Shown piece after piece: positions 35,321 through 46,792 of a stretch of DNA of 64,000 bases. Source of the stretch: Calliopum simillimum (Eukaryota > Arthropoda > Insecta > Diptera > Lauxaniidae); NCBI GenBank assembly GCA_951812925.1, contig OX638368.1, positions 115,839,309-115,903,308 of the forward strand. The letters are read 5' to 3'. A model generated the notes under the pieces. It ran no database searches. It was not told the origin of the DNA and saw nothing but the letters and a program-made list of their open reading frames with translations. A program made the translations under genes and the position numbers. Position 1 is the stretch's first letter, and each line of letters begins with the position of its first letter.

Positions 35321-35854
35321 TAGAGCTGGGCGCGGTCCTAATTTTTGAGACCCACCCCGATGCGAGCATAAAACATGCACTTGAAAAAATACCACGGGCC
35401 CGCACGCAAATTTTTTGTCGAGGTCCGAGCCCAGCTCGATACTACCATATTTTTACATATTCACACTTTTTTTTATGTTTCAAGAAAATTGCAACTTATG
35501 ATTTTCAAATGAGAAAAAAACAAACACTATATGAAGTGCTTAGTGCTGGAGTTTTGTCGTCGAATATAATAAGACGATTTGTTTGACTTGATCCACTCCA
35601 TTTTCATTCTTAGCCCCACATTTATACATTATTGACATATTTTTATGTAAGAACAGAATTTTTTTCAAGTTTATGCTTCTCAACCTTCCTGTGATTTATG
35701 GGCCTTTAAGGGTCTCTAATTTTCGGGCTTTTGCTGTTAGGCCCGGGCCCGCATGTAGCCCGTACAAAACTCGATTTCAAGTCCCGAGGCCGTCGTCGAA
35801 GAGTAAAGGGCCGCGGGCCACGAAAAAAAAAAACACTGCCCGTGCCCAGCTCTA
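35321..35854. mobile_element. Non-autonomous hAT-like element with GC-rich ends
   Basis: Ends TAGAGCTGGGC at 35321 and GCCCAGCTCTA at 35854. Flanking octamer GTCCAAAC is identical at 35313-35320 and 35855-35862. Sub-terminal regions are rich in GGGCCCG/CCCGGGC-type words, unlike the AT-rich centre. A 108-codon plus-strand frame over the left end is spurious. Confidence 0.9.
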
Positions 35855-35862
35855 GTCCAAAC

Positions 35863-37573
35863 CAATATGGTTCGTCAAATCAAATGGGAAACGATACTTA
35901 GTTTGGCTGAAATTGCCAATTTAAAATAAATTGACTTTGAAAATTCTGTTACAAATTCTAAATTACGAAGTAATTAGAGACCAAAAAAAAAGAAATGAAG
36001 CGGTAGTTTCATGTTGGGAAGTAATTTGTACAAATAAAAAAAAAAACCGATTTCAAAAACCTTTAAAATTTAAGTTGCCATTTTCATTTTAAACATTTGG
36101 TTGCATATTGCTTTGCAAAAAAAATTCAACAGTTTTTGAAGAAAAGTTCAGTATAGCATCATGTGCGAAACATAAATAAGCCACCGAAATCACATCTTTA
36201 AAACATATTTTATCTTCGTTGGCTATTAATTGGTTGAACTAAAGTATAAAACAATGGAAACCATCGAGCTGATATGTAAAAAAGAAGATTTTCGTGTCCA
36301 AAATAATTTTTTTTTTGCACTCGTTATTTTATTTTCTTTCCAGAATTTTATCTGGACATAATTCTAATAAACTGGACTCTGGACAACAGACTAAGACTCT
36401 CGACAATCCAGACAAATCCAAACAATCTAGCATCCATACATCTACTGAAGAATTCATGTAGTATGCAATTAATAGAGAGGCAATCTTCTGATCCTACGAA
36501 TAAACATCGAATTATAAATGCTGTGGAGATTAAAGTTATTCCAAAGAATCGTGTTCAATGAAAGAAAGATAAATAAATTTAAAAAAATATCGAGATTATG
36601 AAAATTCATCACTATTTTTATTTGCCATTTCCAGAATCAGAAAGAAATATCTTTACAGATTTTCATAATGGTGCCCTTTGTATTGGCGATTTTACTTTCC
36701 AGCTAAACTGTAACAATCTGAAAGTCATAATACAAAAGCCGATATTTCAATTAAGTTTTTATCTAGGAGCTGGTCAGTTTGGAAAAAAGTTGGAGTTAAA
36801 TCTGATCTTAAATTTTTTATTAAAACTTGGAATTACAACAAAATTGTATCATATCAAAAAATTTAAGATCTTTAAGAAATAAAATAAGTCACAAAGACCA
36901 TAAATGCCAAAGAAACAAAACAAAGCTTCTGCTTATATAAAATTTATCCAGAAGCGGTCACATTTGCCTTTAATTGCTGTGCTGTGAACAAAACTAATAG
37001 CGAATAGCACTTTCTATGATAACAGTGGTGATTCAAAACAAGAGCAGCCAGGTCGTGAAAATGCAGTAAGGAGCGAATTTTTCAGCAAAAAGCTAAAAAG
37101 AGATTGAAAGCTGGGGTCCCGCAGATGAAGATAAATGAAGTCTCTTAGTGAAAGCACAACACATACTCCGCCGGTATTGTAGCGACGGGACTGAAGGTAT
37201 TTCTTAACACCCGACGAAAAAAAGTTTTGGAAGACAAACACATACCTATCTGAAGACTATCTCATTGCTTATTATTAGGAAAAAATTAATTTATAGACAA
37301 GTTGGGGTATTTCCAAATTAATTGACCAAGAAAATCTTTCGCTTTGACATATTCGGAAAATTTTTTGGACTATCTCGAACCAAATACCATCCAGATTCTA
37401 TCTCTACATAAATCTAATGGGAATAATGAGTCTTCTGCTGCTGGTAGGTGGCAAAAAATGCGGTCATTCGAAGACTTCGTCTGAACGATCGCTGGAGCTA
37501 AAATGTGTAGGTGCCTAAATGAATCGCGAAAATGTCGAAAAAAATTGAAAGCACAGGCTAGTCATCGTTCAAA
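35863..37573. other. Noncoding, no gene seen
   Basis: AT-rich intronic DNA. Near 36360-36440 'ctctggacaac...ctctcgacaatccagacaaatcc' shows loose short repeats. A 94-codon plus-strand frame at 36598-36882 has no recognisable domain and Lys/Phe/Ile-rich composition expected from AT-rich DNA. Confidence 0.4.
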
Positions 37574-37943
37574 CACATAAAATAAAACATAAGTAAGAAG
37601 ATATCTCTATGGTTTCATCCAAAAGAAGTCACATAAAAACCATGGAGAGACAAAATCTTCTTCATATTTCTGTTATATGAAAACTTTATGATATTAAGAA
37701 GAAATCTCATGGTTTTCAATACGATTTGTTTTTCAAAAAATGTTTTCACTCTATTTACAATTGTATGAAAATCATCTTTATTTTATGAGAAATGTTCTTG
37801 AAAGAAAATATGATTTTTCCTTAATATTATAAGATTTCCTTAGAAAAGGTTATTTTAAGAAGATTTCTGTATAGTCTCAATGTGACTTTCCTTTTGGATA
37901 AAACCCATAGCGAAATCTTCTTATTTTTGTTTCATTTTATGTG
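37574..37943. mobile_element. Foldback MITE, TIR CACATAAAAT, ~370 bp
   Basis: Left 'cacataaaataaaacataag' pairs with right terminal 'ttttgtttcattttatgtg'. The match continues through 'aagaagatatctctatgg' / 'ccatagcgaaatcttctt' and 'atccaaaagaagtcacat' / 'atgtgactttccttttggat'. Arms are about 65 bases with further partial pairing inside. No coding. Confidence 0.8.
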
Positions 37944-38649
37944 GTAAAAATTTCGCCATCCGTACAATTGGAACTTTTTTATGATGACCCACCATATTTA
38001 ATAAATTGATGGTAAAGATGATTCATATAACAAAACAAAATGACTTACATTGTCTTTTCTTAAATGATTCAATCCTACCGCCATTCTCCATGCAAAATAA
38101 ATAAATACAAAGGGTTCTGTCAAATCAATAAGAAAAAAAAAAAAAAACATTTTATACGATTTTCTCCCTGCAGGACCACGGACTATTTAAAAACTAGTTT
38201 GCAAACTACTCCATGGGAGAAACCGACTAATCCAAATTCTGGTTCCATTACATATAAAATTCTATTTACATTTTACATTGCTTGTCATTGGGCGAAACCA
38301 ATTGACATTACATTCGGACCAGGAAAAGGCCAATTGTCTCCTTATGCATTACATTCGGAGTAGTAAAAGACCAATTTTTTTATTATTTTATTTGTAAATT
38401 TCAAAGAATTTGATTTAATATACAAATTTTACACAAAAATGTCAAAAGGTTTTATAGACGAATGTGCTAATGAGTTTGTTATATATTTCTGAGCATTATG
38501 TTCTCGGTGTGGAAGCATTTTTTATATTAATTTTTTATCATTTTATACCTCGGCTAAATATGTTAAACTAATATTTCATTTTCTGCTCCAAAGACTTTTC
38601 AGACAAATTGTGTACAAATTAATATAAATTGAAAAATTGAAATTGAAAC
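37944..38649. other. Noncoding, no gene seen
   Basis: AT-rich. At 38225-38375 'ccattacat...ttacattttacattgcttgtcattgg' and 'gacattacattcgga' form loose direct repeats. Nothing coding was recognised. Confidence 0.35.
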
Positions 38650-38722
38650 TCACCAAGTGGCGGATTTGAACCTGGGCCTCTCCACTCAGCGCAAGTCATT
38701 AGACCGATACACTATTGTTTGC
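38650..38722 (-). ncRNA. tRNA-like Pol III A/B-box pair (tRNA pseudogene or SINE head)
   Basis: On the minus strand, TAGTGTATCGG (38714-38704) fits the A box TRGYNNANNNG. GGTTCAAATCC (38672-38662) fits the B box GGTTCRANTCC. The start-to-start spacing of 42 is close to a normal tRNA without intron. Acceptor and T-stem pairings are poor, so a functional tRNA is unlikely. No anticodon is assigned. Confidence 0.5.
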
Positions 38723-39396
38723 TCTTCTTCACAGTCGACGTACTGCCAAACAGTAGGTCCTGTAGGGTACTTACAACATTCTATACTATATTTCATATAG
38801 AAATGATGCGATAATATTTTTGAAATTTTAAGAAAATTTTCCTAGTAGACTTATAGAGATTCCTCTATAGAAAACATATATTGTTTTTGATTTTTAATAG
38901 AATTTCACACTAAAATAGGTTAATTTGACAATCTTCCTGTCTTTAGGGTTAATTTTTTGCTCTGTGTAGTTATTAAAAAAAATAGTCTACCTCTTAAGTC
39001 TTTCTTGGTCTGTATCATTTTTCAATACCAAGACGCAGATTTGAGCGCCTCGAACAAAACTTACTAACCAAGACTGCTACAGTATTGATCAAATTAGAAA
39101 ATTTGCGTGCTCAAAACAAAGATTAAGACCAATATTACTATAGGTATTGGTTTCTTTATCACTTATCATGTATGATAAGGAGTTTTGTGGATGTTTGAAG
39201 CATCGAGAAGAAATAAAAAACTCAAAAAAAGATGAAATTTTGATCAAAGAATTTTTTTTTCCAAAAGCCGACGGTATACAAAACATTCAAGCAATAAAGA
39301 ATTATTAATATGATTAATTTTTTAGAATTTTCTCATACAGATGACTTAAAAAATCAACACTTTCTTAGAAGCTAGAAAACTTAGTTTTTGACTCAC
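38723..39396. other. Intron 1 beside the candidate donor, no gene seen
   Basis: AT-rich with a T-run at 39250. A direct minus-strand splice-donor consensus ends it on the right (see the next entry). Confidence 0.35.
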
Positions 39397-41400
39397 CTTA
39401 GTTTGGATATTCCACTGCAGCCATGAAAACTTGTAAACTATTGTTTTTTTTTTTTAAATATTTTTTCCTCCGATCACTTTATAAAATTTTTATTTGTTTT
39501 TTTATTTTTTAATAAAAAACCAAAATTGTTTTAAGAAAACTGCACTTGTAACCAAATTAGAAAAAACCGGTTAAAATAAAAAGTAAATTAAAAACGTTTA
39601 AAACTTAAAAGAAACCTGAATAAAATTCAAAATGCAATAAATCAAATGATTGTAACGAAGGAAAAACGACGACGGCAGTTTGTTGTGCACAAGCAACTGC
39701 TGCTGTTGTTGCTGCTGGTGTTGCCGTTGCTATTATTTAATTTAGTATCTTTGCGATCAATGCAACGCGCACAAAACAGTCCGATTAAAACGCCGACGCT
39801 TTGTATAAAATTTAAAGGAAAACAAAATTGTTTTGTATGATCACCAACAAGAAGCTGTGTGTTGGCAACACTGTTGTTACACTGTTGCTGCTGCTGTAAG
39901 GGTCTGTTGTAAAACTACTAGACAGCGTTGTTGGACACAATGGGCAGAATGCGTATAAAAACGCATAAATCTTTTAAATAATGAAAATGTTGACAAGTTT
40001 ATACATTTTGTTGTTGCGTTATTGTTGTTGCTGTTGCCATTTTGCGGAATCATAAAATGTTGAATATCCTTTTTCAATGCGCGTGTAGGTGAGGTGAGGT
40101 GAGTGAGTGAACAATGCACGTTAATCCTTGACTTTTGTAGGTGTTTTTGTTTTTACAGTTAATTGCACACAATTACACATAAATATTAACACTTTTATTG
40201 TATTGTTATTGAGTTGGCATTAAGTACTTATTTTCGCGTTGTACGAGGGAAATTTTGAGGACGCGTTTTGGGCGGTTTGCATGCGTTTTAAAGTCAGAAC
40301 TTTTTGAAGTTTGTTTTATTTTTGTTTTTTTTTATACAACTACATTTTAAGTTGTTTTATTCACATAATTTATTGCACTTTTGTTTCTTTCAATTGTTAA
40401 CTCCACCGTTTGTTTCAAATTTAATATGTTTCTTATCTTTTGATCAAAATTTCATGCTAAAATTCACACACTTCATTTGTTAGTTTTTCCGCGCAGTTTC
40501 AATCCCCATTTTATTCACAAATTGATTGCTCGCCATCAGCGCGAACGCTTTTTTAATCGCTGGCCATAAAAAACAAAATCGCTCAAATAATCCATCATTT
40601 ATTAAGCGCGTCACACAGTCAAACGCAGCGTTGTTGTTGTATCCAAAAGATACTTTTTTTGCTCAATGCAACTGCATACTTTTGGGGGGCAACAGCAGTC
40701 TCTGTAGCGCACCTTTGTTGGGTGATTTTTCTGTTTTTTGATTTCTCGAAATTTGATTTATCCGCGAATACGTGCTCAAAGCGCCAATGTTTCACTTTGA
40801 CTAGTTGGGCATAATTCAAATCAAAAATATCTGAGCATCAATAAAAAACTACACACAGATAGATAGACGCACACACGAATGAACGACGAGCCGCAGCGGT
40901 GTGTGCGCGCGTTTATGTTTGGATATGTGTGCCTGTACGTGTATCCAATTGTAAAAATGCATTTAGAAAAAATAAAAAAAAATACTTGAGAAAAAATGAA
41001 GAAGTGTGGAAAAAAATTCCACACACACACGACAGACAAAGACCACAATAAATGGTATGTATGAGCACAAGCAATTGTTGCACTGCTCGCACACACAATG
41101 GGGCAAACACTACCCAGAGTCGTCTTTAAGAAGACTCCGCCGTACGGTACGTACGTAATAGAGAGTATGGGTAACAATAGTGGTGCCATCCATGTGTATT
41201 GTTGTTTATGCGAGCGAATTTTCATATCAACCGCCAAACCAGAAATTTCATTCTTCTTCTTCTTCTTTTTTATTAGAGGCTAACCTCATTGTAGCCAGCC
41301 ACCACACACACCACAATCAAACAGTTTGTTTGTTGTCTGTCTGTCTCTGTTTTGTCTTTTGCGTTGTGCTCTCTTTCGAAAAATTCTAGCGGGCAGTCAG
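39397..41400 (-). promoter_or_regulatory. Scr: Candidate Scr noncoding first exon and promoter region
   Basis: Minus strand. A near-perfect donor CTAAG|GTGAGT lies at 39397/39396. The block above it is markedly less repetitive than the flanks, with CAG/CAA runs in transcript sense (39680-39735, 39880-39900, 40005-40035) like those of fly Hox leaders. GC-richer sequence follows, with CACACA, GAGAGC and TCATTC/TCAGT initiator-like words around 40790-41400. This layout fits exon 1 in the lower part and core promoter around 40.8-41.4 kb. I could not pick a start site: no candidate had a clear TATA box or downstream promoter element. Inference only. The donor could be fortuitous. Confidence 0.4.
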
Positions 41401-42303
41401 TCATATTGTTTCGAAATCGATGTCGAATTAATTGGTGCTCACAAGTACTCTCTTTGTTTGATATACGAGAGTATGTGGAGCTTCCTAGAATTTTGAGTTC
41501 GAATGTCGAAATTGTTGTTTATTTTTTTCTTTTGTCTCATATGTGTGTCCCATATGTGTGAGTTCGAAAAAATTGATCATTTTTATTCGAATTCTTACGG
41601 GCGCTTCTCCACAGTACCTACTGGGATTTTAGTGAATGAATTTATTTTCGAATGAAAGTGCGGTTTTATGCACCCATTACATGTGAACAGTGGGTAGAAG
41701 ATAGGAAAAAGCTTAAGAATTCTGTTATTCTGGAACTTATTGGATAATGTATACGTTAAATGGCTTTTTTGAATATTAAGAATGTTTTAAAATGTAAAAA
41801 AAATATTCAATTGTTCAGATTTTTATGTTCCACCGTGATTGACACTTTGATCCATTTGTCTGATCTGATATAATTATATCCATATCTTGAGTAGCCGTAA
41901 AATGCAAGGGTATAATGAATGGTCCCTGAATAAATCAGCTAGAAATGTCAAAAAGAAAAAAATTACTTCCTGATTTTTTAAATTTTTTATGTTCAGCCCT
42001 GGTTGGCCCTCTGGTTCATTTGTCCATCTGCCCGTTGAATTACGGTTAAGGCCAAATGGAAAACTTATATTAATGAAATTTTGAACGGATAACACTTCAT
42101 TTCTTGGTCTAATTGGGATTAAAAATCGGAGGGAACGCTTTATGATCACGCGTGGCTTTCGCAAAATGTTTAAAAATGCTAATATGGGAAGTAGGCATTA
42201 GTCAATATAAACCGATCGCACCGATTTTGAATCCCAATCACACTACTAAAATTTTTGACAGAAAACCCGGCATATACAAAAAAAATAAAAAATGTCGGCA
42301 GTT
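41401..42303. other. Noncoding; loose ~165-bp direct duplication
   Basis: 'tttttatgttccaccgtgattg...gatccatttgtctgatctg' (41819-41868) resembles 'ttttttatgttcagccctggttggccc...gttcatttgtccatctgcc' (41985-42034). Otherwise unremarkable. No coding recognised. Confidence 0.4.
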
Positions 42304-42310
42304 CTCCATA

Positions 42311-44649
42311 TATACAGGGTGGTTGGGGCTTAGTAGAACACCGGAAACTGAAAGATTCCTGGGACAATTCTAAACAACTTTTCATGTTTTGAAATTCGCA
42401 AAACTGACGGAGATATAGACATCAGAAGATCGGGATATAGCTGTATGAAAACCAATATAAGTCCGGAACCCTTGATGAATTTTAACAATATTGGCGTCAC
42501 ATGAAAGACATTTCAATAGGCTACAAAATTTGCGTGCGAAAAATTTAAATACGAGCCATAGTTTTCGAGATATAGCAAATTATTGAAAATTTTGACCAGC
42601 TTTTATTTTTAAAGCAATTTTTTTTTAAAAAACCGTATTAATAATATAATAATTCTGAATAGAAAACATAAAAAGTTCGCTTTGAATTTGAAATTGAATG
42701 AAAATCGATATAAAAACTGTCAAATCTCGCTCAATTGTTCTGTTCTGAAGACCAAGTTTGAATGCTCTTGACGTTTTCTTCAAAGACTTATGAAAATTTT
42801 GGATATTTTTTATTAAATTAAAGCATAAAAAGGCTTTTTTCAGGATATACGATTGTTTTTGACAAATGGCCTTGGAATATTGATTTGTAAGAATCGAAAA
42901 ATTTCAAGTTCTTCCGGGACTTCTACAGGGCATATGTACTTTTCACTGCAGAGCAATGACAAAAATACTAAAAATGTAGAAACTTAAGTTTTTCAAAGGC
43001 TTAGGCTGAATTACTACCAATATTTTCGTCGTTTTTGCGATAAGTTCAAAAAACTGTAAAAAATACTGATTTTTTCATTTATAGCAGACCTTTATTCAAG
43101 CCACAAGCAGGCCATCTTTTCGGGGGTTTTGATTCAAACTATGTTTGTAGTCTTTGTAATGAGGCTTGCTCCTAAGATAAATTTTTCAGCAACCTTTGAT
43201 TTTCTCATTGTTTCGAAGTAACATTTTATTGATATACAAAATGTAAAATAAATGTTCGTCTTACGACAAGTGATATTGATTTATTAATTTAAAATATTTT
43301 AATTATTTACCTCATGTCGTATGAGTAACATGAGAAAAATAAAATAAGGAAAATCTATTATTGCGCTCTGGAAAAAAAAAAACTGTTAAATAACGATAAT
43401 AATGTCATCATAATCAATGAATGCAGATTTCAGATTACATTTTAAAGTATTTGGGAAAAAACGAACCAGATTTTTTATTGATCTAAAATGAATGAAGTAG
43501 AACAAAAAAAAAATCGGTTTTGGACAAAAAAAGTCATTATTACAGTCGAAAGTATTCGCAATATAAACAATCTGACATGATTCTAATATGATTTTATGTA
43601 ATCTTTTAGTGCGGCTACTGTTGTGTTTCTACACATTGATAGACCTTAGTTTTCAGATACGTTCAACAGTTTTCTATTCGGTTATGGCTGGGAAAATCAC
43701 CGAGTACAGAGAGCAGTTAAAAATTTTAATGAATTTAAACAATTCATGCTAGCCCTTAATGTATGAAAGGTGCCCCATCTTACATTAATGTGTATTGATG
43801 AGGAGGATATGTTAAATTGTTGATGTGTAGCTGTAATACGGTTTGAAATACCTCTATGTACTGTTTAGAGCGCATAATTCCGCATCATTTCTCCAAGTGG
43901 ATGTTTGACTTGAGAACCATGCAACTGTTGGAATAGCGTACCCCGGACGACCGCAGCACATATTTCGAAAATTACGCAAGGGCTCCTTGAAGGGACTCGT
44001 CACTAAAAATTTACTTTAAAAAAGTTAAAATTCGGAAATTTTGAGAATTTCTGTTAACCAAACTAACTGCACAAAAAATCGAAGTCTGGAAAGAAGCAAG
44101 ATTCTGATGTAACTGTGCCCATAAAAAACGGTGTCAGCTTATTGTTTTAATGAAATCGTCTTCTTAGATTACTCGTATGTCTCGTTATATTGACACCAGC
44201 TTTTTTAAGTCATTTCAAATACTCCGAGATGTTGCGGTTCGGTTCTCCAAGGCTTTTTGCATAGTTAATCTGTCTTTTCTTATAGTGGTTTTCTGCTTTT
44301 TTCTACAATTTGCTCGGCTGTTAGAAAAATTTATTATTTTAGTAGGTGAAAGGAAAGGTACAGTTTTGAAAACTGATGTCTACATTTTTTGCTATATCTG
44401 AAATTTGACCACTTATTAACTTTTTCTTCAACAAATTGCACTAATTTTGCAAGTAATATCAAAATCTGAATAACTGAAATTACTTTTGTCGAGAATTTTT
44501 TCCCATTATTTTCACAGACGGGTATCAGATTTGATTTTGGAGAAGTTGTCTACATAGCTTAAATACAGTGCAATGCAACTGACCTTACTTTTTATTTTTT
44601 TAATGCATCACTACGAGTTGTACTTGATTTTACGAAAAAATTCTATCGT
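42311..44649. repeat. Diverged dispersed repeats, including one arm of the 'ACAGGGTGG' MITE family
   Basis: Starts 'tacagggtggttgggg..tagtagaacaccgg...ctgggacaattctaaacaac', matching left arms at 21381 and 33216, but no right arm was found within about 1 kb. The remainder to 44650 is AT-rich with A-runs near 43375 and 43505, and no recognisable coding. Confidence 0.5.
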
Positions 44650-44654
44650 TCGCA

Positions 44655-44955
44655 ATTCAATGGACAAAAAACAATTTTTTTTTTTCAAACATGCTGCAAC
44701 ATATTTTGGAATTATCAATTTTAGATATATGAGAAGTATTTTTCCGCCTGCGTTACTGACTTTTTTCGATCGCCTTCTCCAATATCTTCAAAAATCATTT
44801 TTCGAGGCTGCTGCACGGAATTTGACGAATCAAACTTTCTCGAAAAAAAGTAATTGTTTGTCGAAAAATACTTCTAATATATCTAAAATTGATAATTCAC
44901 GGTCCAAAATAGGGTGCCACATGTTTGAAAAATAACTTGTTTTTCCGAAAAAGTC
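44655..44955. mobile_element. Foldback MITE, ~300 bp
   Basis: Left 'ttttcaaacatgctgc...attttgg..aattatcaattttagatatatgagaagtatttttc' is mirrored by right 'gaaaaatacttctaatatatctaaaattgataattcacggtccaaaatagg...gcacatgtttgaaaa'-type text. Arms are about 110 bases. A 120-codon frame across it is a by-product. Confidence 0.75.
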
Positions 44956-46099
44956 ACATTTGCACAGATTTCCCCACATACCAGCCATTGTTCAAGTTTG
45001 TAGTGGGGGGGGCGGGCAATTTTTTTACACATTAATTGGCCGCAGATCCAATAATCACGCAAGGTTTGGGACTGATTTGTGCCCCCGGGTTGGTATACCC
45101 AACAAAATACCATATTTTTCTATGCAATTACGCATTAAAAATCGCCATTTGAGCATTTTCTCAAGTGTGCTACCACCGAACCAGAGGTGACACACCCTTC
45201 TACCTAGCCAGATCTTTTAGTCGTAACATTAAGAAATAATATTTCATTTGGGATATTGCGAAAAAACAATCGCCTCCAGAGCAGCATGTTAGAAACCGAA
45301 AATAGCCAGATTTTTGATAAAAACCGTTCACACAACTTGAGAGACCTGTATCTCGCGTTCTACCGGTGGCACATCAACGCGATGCACACTGTTCACACCA
45401 TAAGTCACGCTTGCTGAGTTTTCCCCAAATACAATTAAGTTAATTTTCAAATTGCAATAACTCATGAACGGGAATCTCGCGATAAAAAGTGCAGGGGTCT
45501 TTGTCATGTCGAATTAATTGCTCTGCAAAAAATTTTACGTAAATTATATGATAAACGTCAAAATATCGGTTTTTTTTTAAATAACTTCTAAATGGTAAAT
45601 TTTTTTTAAACACAAAGACTTGTAAAGCATAAAAAACGTCCTTGCAGTTTTTGCCATGCGACTCATCGTTCTTAAGTTATCGCGATTTAAAAATTTACAA
45701 AATTTTATAGATCTATGCGTTAAAAATAACAGGCCTTTATTGTCAGGGTGGTCACTGTAGTCGGACCGTGCCATTGAGCACTAGTGGGTGCAATGTTTGT
45801 CTTTGAAATTTATACAAGAAAAATCGACCCATGCCAAATTTATTTGAGCAGTTTTATTTCAAAGGAAACATATATTCAAAGAGACAATTTTAAATAGACA
45901 TTTTTCTCAAGTGGGGCTTATAAAAACATTATGGTATGTTTATTTTCATAAGTCCACTCATTAGGTACGATAGATTAATCACTTTTTACTTTACTTTTGA
46001 CACAGAACTAATGCGGAATTTGGATTTTATTTTTTGATCAACTTTTTTATTATTCTTGTCTACTGTGCGATGCAGTATAGCAACATTTTTCAAGTTTTA
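44956..46099. repeat. Old dispersed repeat fragments
   Basis: 45425-45560 ('aattgcaataactcatgaacg ... cgcgataaaaagt') resembles 33645-33720 and 54240-54300 at the level of word order. 45000-45100 has a G-run and GC-richer text. No gene seen. Confidence 0.35.
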
Positions 46100-46740
46100 A
46101 ATATAATTTTTTAAATGTTTCTCATTTTCTGATTTATTATCCGTACACAACAAATTCTTCGAACTTGTAAAATTAAAAACCGCACTTCTCCGTCACATAA
46201 AAATGTGGAAAAAACGCCAACAAGTTTCCCATTTAACGCACCGTAACGACGCGCGATTTTTCCAACGAGACACGCAAAGTCCAACTTGAAGAATTTATTG
46301 CCCCACGAACAAACAAACAAACGACGACAGACGCGAAATGAAAAAAACTTTCGACTTTCGAGACGTAGAAATGCGTTACACTAGCGCGCAGCACACAAAA
46401 TTCAGTGCTCCCTGTTCGAAATTCACGTTTGCATTGTGCCAAACTGTGCGAAGGTGCTTCCAATGTTTGCCAAAATCACAAACGGCCAGCCAATGCTGTG
46501 TAACTAAGGATTTTCGAAAATTGTAAATCATTTTACCGGCATCCAGTACTCTGCACTGCACTGTAGCGTGAGAGTGATGTACTGTTATTTCGAAATTGTT
46601 GCCATTTCATTCTAACACACGCGGTGACTCCGCCCAGCGGCGTGATTTATAACTAAAACGTGGCAGAGTTCAATGGTGCCACAACATGGTTGTTGAAATG
46701 AACAGGAACTATGGCTTATTGGTGATTCTCATGCGTAAGA
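46100..46740. other. Low-repeat, GC-richer block (possible regulatory or second leader region)
   Basis: Contains 'cgtaacgacgcgcgattttt', an ACAAACAAACAAAC run (46308-46322), 'cactagcgcgcagcac' and 'actccgcccagcggcgtg' (46627-46644). It stands out from the AT-rich repeats and resembles host promoter or enhancer DNA. No splice or coding signal was established. Confidence 0.3.
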
Positions 46741-46792
46741 GTGAGTGGGAAGATATTTGCTTTTTGAGCTTTTTGTTGCCGCGTCTGCCTTA

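Larger units (their letters stand above)
3461..39396 (-). other. Scr: Inferred Scr intron 1 (5'UTR intron), repeat-filled
   Basis: The right-hand limit rests on the candidate donor at 39396, so the extent is inference. The left limit is the well-supported acceptor at 3461. Insect Scr genes usually have a noncoding first exon separated by a long intron. No other host coding exon was recognised in this span. Individual repeats and quieter segments are listed separately. Confidence 0.45.

Noticed and set aside
36598..36882. 94-codon frame
   Set aside because: No domain, composition typical of AT-rich chance frames, no splice or promoter support.
40821..41237. 138-codon minus-strand frame in the candidate promoter block
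   Set aside because: Low-complexity Phe/Ser/Cys/Val-rich translation of microsatellite-like sequence, no family resemblance.
44573..44935. 120-codon plus-strand frame
   Set aside because: Spans a foldback MITE; no recognisable domain.
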